A stretch of DNA of 43,918 nucleotides from Alphaproteobacteria bacterium (GTDB lineage Bacteria; Pseudomonadota; Alphaproteobacteria; Rhodobacterales; Rhodobacteraceae), in assembly GCA_030431935.1 (NCBI GenBank), contig JAUIIC010000004.1:1-43918 (forward strand). The letters are read 5' to 3'. Below are positions 33,939 through 41,945 of this stretch, one piece after another. Positions within the stretch are counted from its first letter, which is position 1. Every line of letters begins with the position of its first letter. The notes beneath the pieces were generated by a model that was given only the letters and a program-made list of their open reading frames with translations, did no database searches and was not told the origin of the DNA. The position numbers were made by a program, and so were the translations under genes.

Positions 33939-35153
33939 TCACTCTGCCGGAACGACCCTGCCTTGCGCCGGGCGTCCGAAGTGCCGCCGGTTCAGGTGGA
34001 ACACCAGCCAGATCATCGCCACCTGAAGCGCCAGCGCGACGGCGGTCAGTGCCCAGTACCCGGTAGAGAACTTGGCGACCAGGCCGTTCGCCACGAGGCC
34101 CTTGTTGATCCAGAAGTGCGTCATGACCGACAGCGCGACGCCCGGGCAGACCAGCGCATAGGCGCCCGGCGAATTGCCCTCGCCGAAGAGGAAGGCGGCG
34201 AAGTAGCCCTGGCGGCGCAGCACCAGCAGACCGAGCAGCGCGAACAGCACCTGCACCGACAGGATGCGCGTCAGGAACACAAGGTCGTCGGCCTTGGCGG
34301 TGTGGCTGTCGAAGGACACGTGCAGGCCGTGGTTCTGGCGCAGGAACATGATGCCCAGGACCGTCAGGATCGGGACGACGACCATCAGTGTCGGGCCGCT
34401 TTCCCTGGCGGTGCCGTAGTGCAGCATCGAGTTGAAGCCGGTGATCGCGGCGACGACGGCATAGACGATGGCGGTGAAGCCGAAGAAGGTCGACGCGATC
34501 AGGCTGATGCCCTGGATCAGGGGCGTGGTGCTCATCGCGGCGGGTGCGGCGAGGCCCACGGCCACCATCGAGATGGCGAAGGCCGGCAGCAGCTGGGCGA
34601 AGGAGTTGTGCGCGGTGACGTCGAAGACGCCCCCCTTGGTCAGCACGCGGCCTAGGAAATCGGCGACCATGCGGAAGGCCAGCACGCCGATGGCGACGAA
34701 GGCGGCCATGGCGAAGGGGAAGAAGTATTCGACGATGCCCCAGAGCCCGGGCACGAAGACAAGGCCGAGGATGAAGCCCACGTTGACCGTCATTGCCAGC
34801 GCAAGCGGCATGGCCAGAAGCTGGGTTTCGGCGTTGGTCGTGGTCAGCTTGCGGTAGGCTTCGGTCTGGCGGAAGGCGCGATACTGGCCGATGTTCCAGA
34901 CCAGCGCCTTGATGTTGAGAAAGCCGAAGAGGGCGATGCCGAGCATGGCGATGACGATGGCGGCCTGAAGCGGCGTGTCGCCGGTCTGGAACGCGGCCAT
35001 GATGTCCTCGAACACCGGGACGGGCTGGCCGGGATGGGGCACCCAGAAGAACAGGTACATGAAGAAGGTGACGGCAAGGCCCCCGGCCCCGAGGGAGGCC
35101 AGGAAGTAGAGCGGCGAATAACTGTCCGCCGGGCGAGATCGAGTGTTTGGCAT
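33939..35153 (-). CDS. Polytopic membrane protein of unknown function under an FNR-type promoter
   Basis: A 404-residue protein with about ten hydrophobic segments. Conserved-looking stretches are YSPLYFLASLGAGGLAVTFF at the N-terminus, FWVPHPGQPVPVFEDIM, and GAYALVCPGVALSVMTHFWI near the C-terminus. I recognise no catalytic motif; it may fall in the family I recall being labelled TsoY, which is unverified. The frame is continuous with no in-frame TGA. The ATG at 35153 has a perfect AGGAGG five bases upstream. Its promoter carries an FNR-type box and an inverted repeat, implying expression at low oxygen or under nitrosative stress. Function not known. Confidence 0.85.
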   Translation of the reverse strand: MPNTRSRPADSYSPLYFLASLGAGGLAVTFFMYLFFWVPHPGQPVPVFEDIMAAFQTGDTPLQAAIVIAMLGIALFGFLNIKALVWNIGQYRAFRQTEAYRKLTTTNAETQLLAMPLALAMTVNVGFILGLVFVPGLWGIVEYFFPFAMAAFVAIGVLAFRMVADFLGRVLTKGGVFDVTAHNSFAQLLPAFAISMVAVGLAAPAAMSTTPLIQGISLIASTFFGFTAIVYAVVAAITGFNSMLHYGTARESGPTLMVVVPILTVLGIMFLRQNHGLHVSFDSHTAKADDLVFLTRILSVQVLFALLGLLVLRRQGYFAAFLFGEGNSPGAYALVCPGVALSVMTHFWINKGLVANGLVAKFSTGYWALTAVALALQVAMIWLVFHLNRRHFGRPAQGRVVPAE

Positions 35154-35171
35154 GGCTGCCTCCTGATTCAC

Positions 35172-35187
35172 ATTCATGAACATGAAT
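35172..35187. promoter_or_regulatory. Inverted repeat overlapping -10/+1 (candidate operator)
   Basis: A perfect 7-bp inverted repeat, ATTCATG-AA-CATGAAT, overlaps the -10 hexamer and the predicted start of transcription of the membrane protein gene (about -9 to +7). A dimeric repressor bound here would block the FNR-type promoter. The regulator is unidentified; similarity to known NsrR or Rrf2-type sites is only partial. Confidence 0.6.
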
Positions 35188-35226
35188 ATATGGTGCGGTG
35201 CGCGGCCTTCACTTGATCTGCGTCAA
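35178..35226 (-). promoter_or_regulatory. FNR/Dnr-type class II promoter
   Basis: The box TTGATCTGCGTCAA at 35213-35226 matches the FNR-type consensus TTGAT-N4-ATCAA with one change and is a form common for FnrL/Dnr/NnrR in this group. On the minus strand TATATT occupies 35190-35185. If transcription starts at 35178, the -10 lies at -12 to -7 and the box centre at exactly -41.5, the class II geometry. The box is also 52 bp upstream of the lipoprotein gene at 35278, but no good -10 is seen on that side. Confidence 0.82.
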
Positions 35227-35277
35227 ACCGCCGTCCGGATTCAGGGTTCGTTAACCGTTTTTCGAGAGGACACGGGC

Positions 35278-35706
35278 ATGGAACCGCGCCTTGCCCTGTC
35301 CGTTTGCGGCCTGATCCTGCTGGCCGCCTGCACCACGCCAAGCCCGGCCATGATGCGCGCGGACCACCTGTCGCGGGAAATCTCGGTCGATGGCGCACGG
35401 TTTCGCGTCGATTTCACCGCCACGATGGCAGAGGCGCATCGGCTGAACATGGACATGCGCGTGGCACGCGGGCCAATGGTGATGCGCGGGGCCATCGCCA
35501 TCGTGCTGGCGACGGGGTGCCCGCTGAAGCCCCGCACGCTGGAAGGCGACCAGGCGATCGTCACGGCTGCGCTCGATTGCGCCGGCGCGCCCGGCACCGC
35601 CCCCCTGCGCGCCCCGGACCCGGCGCAGATCGCCTGCGTGATCGCGGATGCGGACCGGTCTGGGCGGCGGCCGGAACAGGCGCTGACCGACTGCCTGATC
35701 GCGTGA
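35278..35706 (+). CDS. Small lipoprotein of unknown function
   Basis: A 142-residue protein. The signal region MEPRLALSVCGLILLAACTT contains a lipobox LAAC, with lipidation predicted at Cys18. The mature part is small, rich in Ala/Arg/Met, and has cysteines in ATGCPLK, ALDCAG, IACVIA and TDCLIA that could form disulfides. No family recognised. GAGAGGA at 35264-35270 sets the ATG at 35278. It shares the FNR-box intergenic region with the divergent membrane gene. Confidence 0.78.
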   Translation: MEPRLALSVCGLILLAACTTPSPAMMRADHLSREISVDGARFRVDFTATMAEAHRLNMDMRVARGPMVMRGAIAIVLATGCPLKPRTLEGDQAIVTAALDCAGAPGTAPLRAPDPAQIACVIADADRSGRRPEQALTDCLIA

Positions 35707-35721
35707 CACACGGGCCGGGCG

Positions 35722-35785
35722 CACGGGCTTTGAGTAAAGCCCGTGGCCGCTCCGAAAACCCGCGCGCGGTGGCCGCGCGGGGGTT
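35722..35785. terminator. Two consecutive hairpins between convergent genes
   Basis: The first hairpin has perfect 10-bp arms CACGGGCTTT/AAAGCCCGTG around GAGT (35722-35745). The second has 13-bp arms with one mismatch around TGG (35757-35785), followed within a few bases by CCTTTTC. Both lie between the lipoprotein gene (plus) and cobN (minus), so a shared terminator is likely. The first resembles the CAAG...TTTGA...CTTGGCC hairpin at 67-91 in outline. Confidence 0.75.
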
Positions 35786-35823
35786 GTGTCCTTTTCGGTG
35801 ATGTCGTGGTGGCAGGCTGAGCC

Positions 35824-38800
35824 TCAGCCCGCAAAGTCGTCCAGCAGGGCGCGCGCCGAGTTCGAGCGGGGGGACCAGAGGCCGCGGTCCATCGCCTCGC
35901 GCAGGCGTTCGGCGATCTCTTTCAGGGCCGGGGCGTTCGCCTCTGCCAGGAAGTCGCGCGTGGCCTCGTCTTCGAGAAAGGCGGCGTGGACGAGGTCGAA
36001 GTGGTGGTTGCGCACCGCGCCGGTGGTGGCGGCGAAGGCGAACAGGTAATCCACCGTCGCGGCGATCTCGAAGGCGCCCTTGTAGCCGTGCCGCTTTACG
36101 CCCTCGATCCACTTGGGGTTCACCACGCGCGACCGCACGACGCGGCCGATCTCGTCTTCGAGCGTGCGGATGACGGGGCGTTCGGGGCGGGAATGGTCGT
36201 TGTGATAGATCGGCCGGGCCGCGCCCTGCAGGTGCTGCACGGCGGCGGCGGCGCCGCCTTCGAACTGGTAGTAGTCGTCGCTGTCGAGCAGGTCGTGTTC
36301 GCGGTTGTCCTGGTTCTGGACGATGGCCTCTGTCTGCGACAGGCGGGTTTCGAAGGCCGCACGGGCCGGCGTGCCCTCTGCCCCCTTGCCATAGGCGTAG
36401 CTGCCCCATTCGAGGTAGGCGTCGGCGAGGTCGGCGGTGTCGTTCCAGATGCGCTCGTCGATCAGTGCCTGAAGGCCCGCGCCATAGGCGCCGGGTTTGG
36501 AGCCGAAGACGCGGTGCTGGCCTTCGGCGCCTTCGCTGCGGGCGCGCGCGGCGGCGGGGTTCAGGTCTTCGGGTTCGTCGAGCGCCATGACGGCGCGCGC
36601 GGCGCTGTCGACAAGGGCGATCTGGTCGGGGAAGGCGTCGCGGAAGAAGCCCGAGACGCGAAGGGTCACGTCGACGCGGGGCCGCCCGAGCACGCCCTGC
36701 GGCAGGATCTCGAACCCCGTCACCCGCCGGTTGGCGGCATCCCACGTGGGCTTGACCCCCATCAGCGCCAGCGCCTGCGCGATGTCGTCGCCGCCGGTGC
36801 GCATGTTGGCCGTGCCCCAGGCGGTCAGGAGCATGGTGCGGGGCCAGTCGCCATGGGTTTGCAGATGGGTTTCGATCAGCAGGTTCGCCGATTTCCAGCC
36901 CAGCGCCCAGGCGCTGGGCGTGGGCACCGCGCGGCTGTCGACGGAATAGAAGTTGCGGCCCGTGGGCAGGGTGTCGGGCCGCCCGCGCGTCGGCGCGCCC
37001 GAGGGGCCGGGCGGCACGAAGCGCCCCGAGAGGGCGGTGAGAAGCGCGTCGGTTTCCGCCGGGCCGCAGGCGGCGATCGCGGGGCGGAGCGTGGTTTCGA
37101 CCTGGTCCAGCACGGCGGCGGTGGCCGGGCCGGGGGCGGGCGCTCGCTTCGCATCGCCCCGCCCACCGTCCCGCAGGAGCCGTGTGGCCAGCGCTTCGAG
37201 GCGTTCGACCGTGTCGCCCTGGCTGCGCCACGCATCGGGCAGGAGGCCTTGCAGGGCCTCCGGCCGCCGGATCGCCGGGGCGGCCATGTCGCAATCGAGC
37301 GGATCGAAGCCGAGGTCGAGGTCCTGTGCCATGGCGCGCAGGAGCGAGGCGTTCGGTCCCTTGCCGTCGGCGCGCGGCGCGCGGGCGAGCGCGATGGCGA
37401 GGTCGCGTTCGAGACGGCCGTCCGGGGAGACGCCGAAGACATGCAGGCCGTCGCGGATCTGGGCCTCCTTCAGCTCGCAGAGATAGGCGTCGAGGCGGGC
37501 GAGGTCGGTGTCCTCGTCCTGGCCGGTCATGCCCACATCGGCGTCGAGCCCGGTGGCGGCGGTGAGGGTCAGGATCTCGCGCCGGAGATGCGCGATGCGC
37601 CGGGGATCGACGCCCGCGGCCTCGTAGTATTCGTCCACCAGCGCTTCGAGATCGCGCAGGGGGCCGTAGGTTTCCGCGCGTGTGAGCGGCGGGGTCAGGT
37701 GGTCGACGATCACCGCCTGTGCGCGCCGCTTGGCCTGCGTGCCTTCGCCGGGGTCGTTGACGATGAAGGGGTAGACATGCGGCACCGGGCCCAGCACCGC
37801 CTCTGGCAGGCAGGTCCCGGACAGGGCCAGCGCCTTTCCGGGCAGCCATTCGAGGTTGCCGTGCTTGCCCATGTGCACGATCGCCTGGGCGCCCCAGTGG
37901 TGGCGCAGCCAGATGTAGAAGGCGAGGTAGTTGTGCGGCGGCACGAGGTCGGGGGAATGGTAGGTCTCGGTCGGGTCGATGTTGTAGCCGCGGGCGGGCT
38001 GAAGGCCGACGACGGCATGGCCGAAGCGGTGGACCGAGAGCTTGAAGCCGCCGTTGGCGGCTCGCTCCGCGGGGAGTATTTGGGAACAGAAGAAGGGATC
38101 GTCCTGCGGCGGGCCCCAGCGGGTCTCTATCCGGTTGCGGACCTCCCAGGGCAGGGCCTGGTAGTGGTTCAGGTAGATGTCGAGCGGCAGGGTCTCGCCG
38201 CCGTCGCGGTCGGCCCGGTCGGTAAGCCAGTTCGTGGGCCCGGCCATGAGGTGGGCCATCAGGGCGGCGCTATGGGCTGGGGCGTTCTCGATGGCATAGC
38301 CGTCCGCGGCCAGCGCGCGCAGGGCCGTGACGGTGGCGGCTGGCGTGTCGAGGCCGACGCCGTTGGCGAGCCGGCCGTCCTTGTTGGGGTAGTTGGCCAG
38401 CACCAGCGCGACGCGCCGGTCGGCGGGGGGCGTGTGGCGCAGGCGGGCCCAGGCGGCGGCCAGTTGCGCGACGAAGTCGATCCGGTCGCCGCGGGCGCGG
38501 TAGGCGGCGATGGGGCATTGGGTGGCCTCGTCGAAGAAGGCCTCTCCCTTGAAGCTGACGGCGCGGGACAGGATCCGGCCGTCGACCTCTGGCAGGGCGA
38601 CGTTCATGGCGATGTCGCGGGCGGACAGGCCGGACAGCCCCGTCTCCCACGCCTCTTCGGACGAGGCGGCCAGCACCACCTGGAACACGGGCGCGGCATT
38701 GGCGGAGGGCGCGGCGAGGGGGTTGGCGGGGCCGCTGTCGCCGTCATGCGGAGAGCCGACGGCGAAGGAGGTGGCGTTCAGGATCACCGAGGGCGGCGCG

Positions 38801-39570
38801 GCGGCGAAGAGGCTGTCGAGTGTCGCGGCGCTGACCGGGTCCTTCAGCGAGGCGACGAAGACGGGCAGGGGGTTCAGGCCCTGCCGCAGAAGCGCCCGCG
38901 TCAGCCGGTTGATCGGGTTCAGCCCCGCCCCCTGCACGAGCGCGCGGTAGAAGACGAGCGGCACCACCGGGGCGCCGTCCGTCCAGGCGGCGCGGGCGGT
39001 GTCGAGGTCGGCGATGCCCGAACCGGGCCAGTAGACGCCGGCCCGCAGGAGCGGGCGCGCCGACGGCGGGGCCTGGCCTTCCCCGGGCGCCAGCATCCAG
39101 GCGGCGTGGCGCAGGAAGTTGGTCGCGTTCTCGGGGCCGCCTTCCACGAGATAGGCCCAGAGAGCGTCGTAATCCGCGTCGCGCACGGTGGAGAGCCGCC
39201 GCAGGTCGGCGTCTTCCTTGTCGTCGCCGGGCAGGAAGGCGAAGGGCACGCCAACGGCGTGGAGGCGCGCGGCATATTGCTCGACCCCGTAGCGCCAGTA
39301 TCCCATGCCGCCCAGAAGCCGCGCGATCACCAGCCGGGACCGGCTGGCGCAGGCGTCGAGGTGCAGGTCCACCGACATCGGGTGTTTCAGGTGTGTCAGG
39401 TTCGCCAGGCGCAGGGTCGGGGCGCCGTCGAGTTCGGCCCGTGCCTCGGACAGGGCGGCAAGTTCGGTGTCCGCGGCCGAGATCACGACCACATCGGCGG
39501 GTGTCTGGCCAAGGTCGACCGGTTCGGTGCCGTCGTCGATGGCGCCGGGGGTGGCGGCGAGAAGATGCAT
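35824..39570 (-). CDS. cobN: Cobaltochelatase subunit CobN
   Basis: A 1248-residue large subunit of the ATP-dependent aerobic cobaltochelatase (CobNST), which inserts Co into hydrogenobyrinic acid a,c-diamide. Recognisable segments are LHLDACASRSRLVIARLLGG near the N-terminus, VHMGKHGNLEWLPGKALALS, HVYPFIVNDPGEGTQAKRRA, and FGSKPGAYGAGLQALIDERI with the C-terminal AATVDYLFAFAATTGAVR. Residues about 491-504 (FFCSQILPAERA region) are encoded by the dispersed 33-nt repeat. The start overlaps the stop of the GNAT gene by one base. cobS and cobT are not in the window. Confidence 0.96.
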   Translation of the reverse strand: MHLLAATPGAIDDGTEPVDLGQTPADVVVISAADTELAALSEARAELDGAPTLRLANLTHLKHPMSVDLHLDACASRSRLVIARLLGGMGYWRYGVEQYAARLHAVGVPFAFLPGDDKEDADLRRLSTVRDADYDALWAYLVEGGPENATNFLRHAAWMLAPGEGQAPPSARPLLRAGVYWPGSGIADLDTARAAWTDGAPVVPLVFYRALVQGAGLNPINRLTRALLRQGLNPLPVFVASLKDPVSAATLDSLFAAAPPSVILNATSFAVGSPHDGDSGPANPLAAPSANAAPVFQVVLAASSEEAWETGLSGLSARDIAMNVALPEVDGRILSRAVSFKGEAFFDEATQCPIAAYRARGDRIDFVAQLAAAWARLRHTPPADRRVALVLANYPNKDGRLANGVGLDTPAATVTALRALAADGYAIENAPAHSAALMAHLMAGPTNWLTDRADRDGGETLPLDIYLNHYQALPWEVRNRIETRWGPPQDDPFFCSQILPAERAANGGFKLSVHRFGHAVVGLQPARGYNIDPTETYHSPDLVPPHNYLAFYIWLRHHWGAQAIVHMGKHGNLEWLPGKALALSGTCLPEAVLGPVPHVYPFIVNDPGEGTQAKRRAQAVIVDHLTPPLTRAETYGPLRDLEALVDEYYEAAGVDPRRIAHLRREILTLTAATGLDADVGMTGQDEDTDLARLDAYLCELKEAQIRDGLHVFGVSPDGRLERDLAIALARAPRADGKGPNASLLRAMAQDLDLGFDPLDCDMAAPAIRRPEALQGLLPDAWRSQGDTVERLEALATRLLRDGGRGDAKRAPAPGPATAAVLDQVETTLRPAIAACGPAETDALLTALSGRFVPPGPSGAPTRGRPDTLPTGRNFYSVDSRAVPTPSAWALGWKSANLLIETHLQTHGDWPRTMLLTAWGTANMRTGGDDIAQALALMGVKPTWDAANRRVTGFEILPQGVLGRPRVDVTLRVSGFFRDAFPDQIALVDSAARAVMALDEPEDLNPAAARARSEGAEGQHRVFGSKPGAYGAGLQALIDERIWNDTADLADAYLEWGSYAYGKGAEGTPARAAFETRLSQTEAIVQNQDNREHDLLDSDDYYQFEGGAAAAVQHLQGAARPIYHNDHSRPERPVIRTLEDEIGRVVRSRVVNPKWIEGVKRHGYKGAFEIAATVDYLFAFAATTGAVRNHHFDLVHAAFLEDEATRDFLAEANAPALKEIAERLREAMDRGLWSPRSNSARALLDDFAG
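38060..38097. repeat. Dispersed repeat copy 2, in frame inside cobN
   Basis: The 33-nt core at 38065-38097 matches the intergenic copy at 17749-17781 at 29 of 33 positions. Read on the minus strand it encodes PFFCSQILPAE within CobN (about residues 491-504), in a loop between the WGPPQDD and GGFKLSVHRFG blocks, without breaking the frame. From memory, other CobN proteins are shorter here, so the element probably inserted into the gene. Confidence 0.75.
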
Positions 39571-40025
39571 CAGCCGAGGGTCTTTTCCATGAAGACCGAG
39601 GACCCGGCATCGGCGGGATAGTCGCCGAAGGCGCCGCAGGTCCGGAAGCCGTGGCGCCGGTAGAGCCGGTGCGCGTCATGCAGGAGCGTGCCGGTCTCCA
39701 GTTTCAGCTCCGGCAGGCCCAGGGTGCGGGCCTCGTCCTCGATCCGCGACAGGATGGCGGCGGCGACACCCTTGCCGCGCGCCTCGGGCGCCACGAACAT
39801 CGACTTGACCTCGCCGTAGCCGTCGCGAAGGGCCAGTGCGCCCGTGCCGAGCGTCCGGTCGCCGTCGCGGGCGACGAAGAACCGGATGTCGGGGGCGCAG
39901 AGTGCGTCGATGTCGAGGAAGAAGTTGTCCTCTGGCGGGAACAGGCTTTGCATCAGGGCGTGGCTGGCGGCCAGAAGGGCCGCCGCCTGGGGGTCGTGCG
40001 GGTCTCCGGGGGCGACCGCGATCAT
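39570..40025 (-). CDS. GNAT-family N-acetyltransferase in the B12 operon
   Basis: A 151-residue GNAT protein. The fold is clear: TLGTGALALRDGYGEVKSMF leads to VAPEARGKGVAAAILSRIED (acetyl-CoA loop), then LKLETGTLLHDAHRLYRRHG and a short end. Its ATG overlaps the cobW stop (ATGA) and its stop shares one base with the cobN start, so it is translated with the cobalt-insertion genes. The substrate is unknown; no known B12 pathway step needs an N-acetyltransferase. Confidence 0.9.
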   Translation of the reverse strand: MIAVAPGDPHDPQAAALLAASHALMQSLFPPEDNFFLDIDALCAPDIRFFVARDGDRTLGTGALALRDGYGEVKSMFVAPEARGKGVAAAILSRIEDEARTLGLPELKLETGTLLHDAHRLYRRHGFRTCGAFGDYPADAGSSVFMEKTLG

Positions 40026-41101
40026 GCCGAGAGCGCGGCGGTGATCGCGGCCCGGTCGAGCCCGGCCTGCCCGATCACGACAAGCCGGGTTTCGCGGGGT
40101 TCGCCCGCGGCGATGGGCCGGTCGAAGTAGCTGTCGACGCGGGGGCCCACGGCCTGAAGCGTCAGGCGCATGGGCTTGCCAGAGACCGCTGCAAAGCCCT
40201 TGAGGCGCAGGATGTCGTGGCCGCGGATGACCTCTGCCACCTGGGTGGCGAAGGCGGCGGGATCGGTGATCTCGGGCCGGGTGACCACGAAGCTTTCGAA
40301 TTCGTCGTGCCCGTGGTCGTGGTGGTGATGATCGTAGTCGTGGTCGTCGTCATGATCGTCGTCGTGATCGTGGTGGTGGTGATGCACCTCGCGCCGGGCC
40401 TCCAGATCGTTCTCGGCGCCGATCCCCTGGCCCAGCAGGACCTCGACGGGAAGGGCCCCGTGCGCGGCGCGCACCACGTGGACGCCCTTGCGCGCGCGCG
40501 CTTCCAGCGTGCCGGCGAGGGCGGTGCTGTCCGTCTCGCCCATCAGGTCGGACTTGTTGACCACGATCATGTCGGCGCAGGCGAGTTGATCCTCGAACAG
40601 CTCGGACAGGGGCGTTTCGTGGTCGAGGTTGTCGTCGACGCGGCGCTGGGCGTCCACGGCGGCGATGTCATGGGCGAACCGGCCCTCGGCCACGGCGGGG
40701 CCGTCGACCACGGTCACCACGCCGTCCACCGTGACGCGGGTCGAGATGCCGGGCCAGTTGAAGGCCCGGATCAGCGGCTGAGGCAGGGCAAGGCCAGAGG
40801 TCTCGATCACGATGTGATCGGGCGGCGTTTCGCGCGACAGGAGCTTTTCCATCGTCGGCACGAAATCGTCGGCCACGGTGCAGCAGATGCAGCCGTTCGA
40901 CAGCTCCATGATGTCGTCTTCGGAGCAGGTGGCGTCGCCGCATCCCCTGAGGATGTCGCCGTCCACGCCGAGATCGCCGAACTCGTTGATGACAAGCGCG
41001 ATGCGCTTGCCGTTGGCGTTGGCCAGCATGTGACGGATCAGGGTCGTCTTGCCCGCGCCAAGAAAGCCGGTGACGACCGTCGCGGGGATCTTCCCAGCCA
41101 T
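40022..41101 (-). CDS. cobW: CobW family GTP-dependent metallochaperone
   Basis: A 359-residue COG0523 GTPase. Walker A GFLGAGKTT is at 12-20, the metal-binding GCICC motif at 70-74, and the GTP-base motif VNKSD near 181. A His/Asp-rich linker (240-265, including HHHHHDHDDDH and HHHHDHGHD) precedes the C-terminal CobW_C domain. CobW is thought to load Co(II) into the chelatase in B12 synthesis. It lies 70 bp after hupE and overlaps the GNAT gene, in the riboswitch-led unit. Confidence 0.95.
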   Translation of the reverse strand: MAGKIPATVVTGFLGAGKTTLIRHMLANANGKRIALVINEFGDLGVDGDILRGCGDATCSEDDIMELSNGCICCTVADDFVPTMEKLLSRETPPDHIVIETSGLALPQPLIRAFNWPGISTRVTVDGVVTVVDGPAVAEGRFAHDIAAVDAQRRVDDNLDHETPLSELFEDQLACADMIVVNKSDLMGETDSTALAGTLEARARKGVHVVRAAHGALPVEVLLGQGIGAENDLEARREVHHHHHDHDDDHDDDHDYDHHHHDHGHDEFESFVVTRPEITDPAAFATQVAEVIRGHDILRLKGFAAVSGKPMRLTLQAVGPRVDSYFDRPIAAGEPRETRLVVIGQAGLDRAAITAALSA

Positions 41102-41171
41102 GGGTTTGCCTCGTTGCTGTCAGGAAAACGGCCCCCCGCGGGCGGGAGGCCGTGTCTGGGGTGTCGTTGGA

Positions 41172-41819
41172 TCAGATGCCGAAGAGCGTGGAGAGGATCG
41201 GGCCCTCGGCCGCTTCCAGCGTCAGGAAGACGCCGACGCCCGCGACCATCGCGCCGGCAAGGCGGGCGGGAACCGCCGCGGCTTCGGTGGCGCCAAGCAC
41301 CTTTTCCGCGACCCACTGGGCGGCGATCGCGATCAGGTACTGCACCGCGCCAAGGCCGATCAGGTAGCCCAGCAGCACCGCGGCGCCCGCGCCGCCTTCC
41401 TGTCCGGCGATCGAGCCGCCAAAGGCAGAGCCGTGGAAGGCGCCGAAGACCGCGAAGAGCGCCAGCGCCGGGGCCAGCGTCAGGGCACGGCCCGACAGCA
41501 CGACGCCGCCGACGACAAGAAGCGACAGCGCGATGACCACCTCGGCGGCGGGCAGGGCGACACCGGCATACATCAGCGCGCAGCCTGCCAGCATCGCGGC
41601 GATATAGGCGGCGGGGGCCATGTAGCGGCGCGTGGTAAAGAGCGCGGCGATGCCCATCGCCAGCACGAAGAAGAGATGGTCGAAGCCCAGCACAGGATGC
41701 CCGACGCCGGACAGAAGGCCGTGCGCGAAGGTTTCCATCGGCAGGCCGCCGAGCGGGTGGTGGGCGAGGGCCGGGCCGGCGGCAAGGGCCGCCGCGGCGG
41801 TGGCGAGAAGTCGTTTCAT
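41172..41819 (-). CDS. hupE: HupE/UreJ family cobalt (or nickel) permease
   Basis: A 215-residue membrane protein. Signal-like N-terminus MKRLLATAAAALAAGPALAH precedes six or so helices. The metal-binding signature HPVLGFDHLFFVLAMGIAAL is in helix one, and the second motif FGAFHGSAFGG is in the middle. HupE/UreJ proteins import Ni or Co. The B12 riboswitch directly upstream and cobW directly downstream argue for cobalt. AAAGGGGACAG supports the ATG at 41819. Confidence 0.94.
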   Translation of the reverse strand: MKRLLATAAAALAAGPALAHHPLGGLPMETFAHGLLSGVGHPVLGFDHLFFVLAMGIAALFTTRRYMAPAAYIAAMLAGCALMYAGVALPAAEVVIALSLLVVGGVVLSGRALTLAPALALFAVFGAFHGSAFGGSIAGQEGGAGAAVLLGYLIGLGAVQYLIAIAAQWVAEKVLGATEAAAVPARLAGAMVAGVGVFLTLEAAEGPILSTLFGI

Positions 41820-41945
41820 GTCTGTCCCCTTTCGGTTCGTTTTCTTGAAAGGGGGGTCGCGGCGAAGGCTGGCCAGGGCATGCGCCCGGGCGGACCCTTC
41901 ACGGAACACCCCGTCCGTTGTTCAGGCCGGACCCATGGGGCCCGT

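Noticed and set aside
35986-39621. A 1211-codon open frame on the plus strand opposite cobN
   Set aside because: It is the antisense shadow of a true, motif-rich cobN in GC-rich DNA; composition is low-complexity Gly/Val/Arg and no domain is visible.
40310-40382. Microsatellite-like GTC/GTG repeats
   Set aside because: Explained by the His/Asp-rich linker of CobW read on the other strand, not an independent repeat element.
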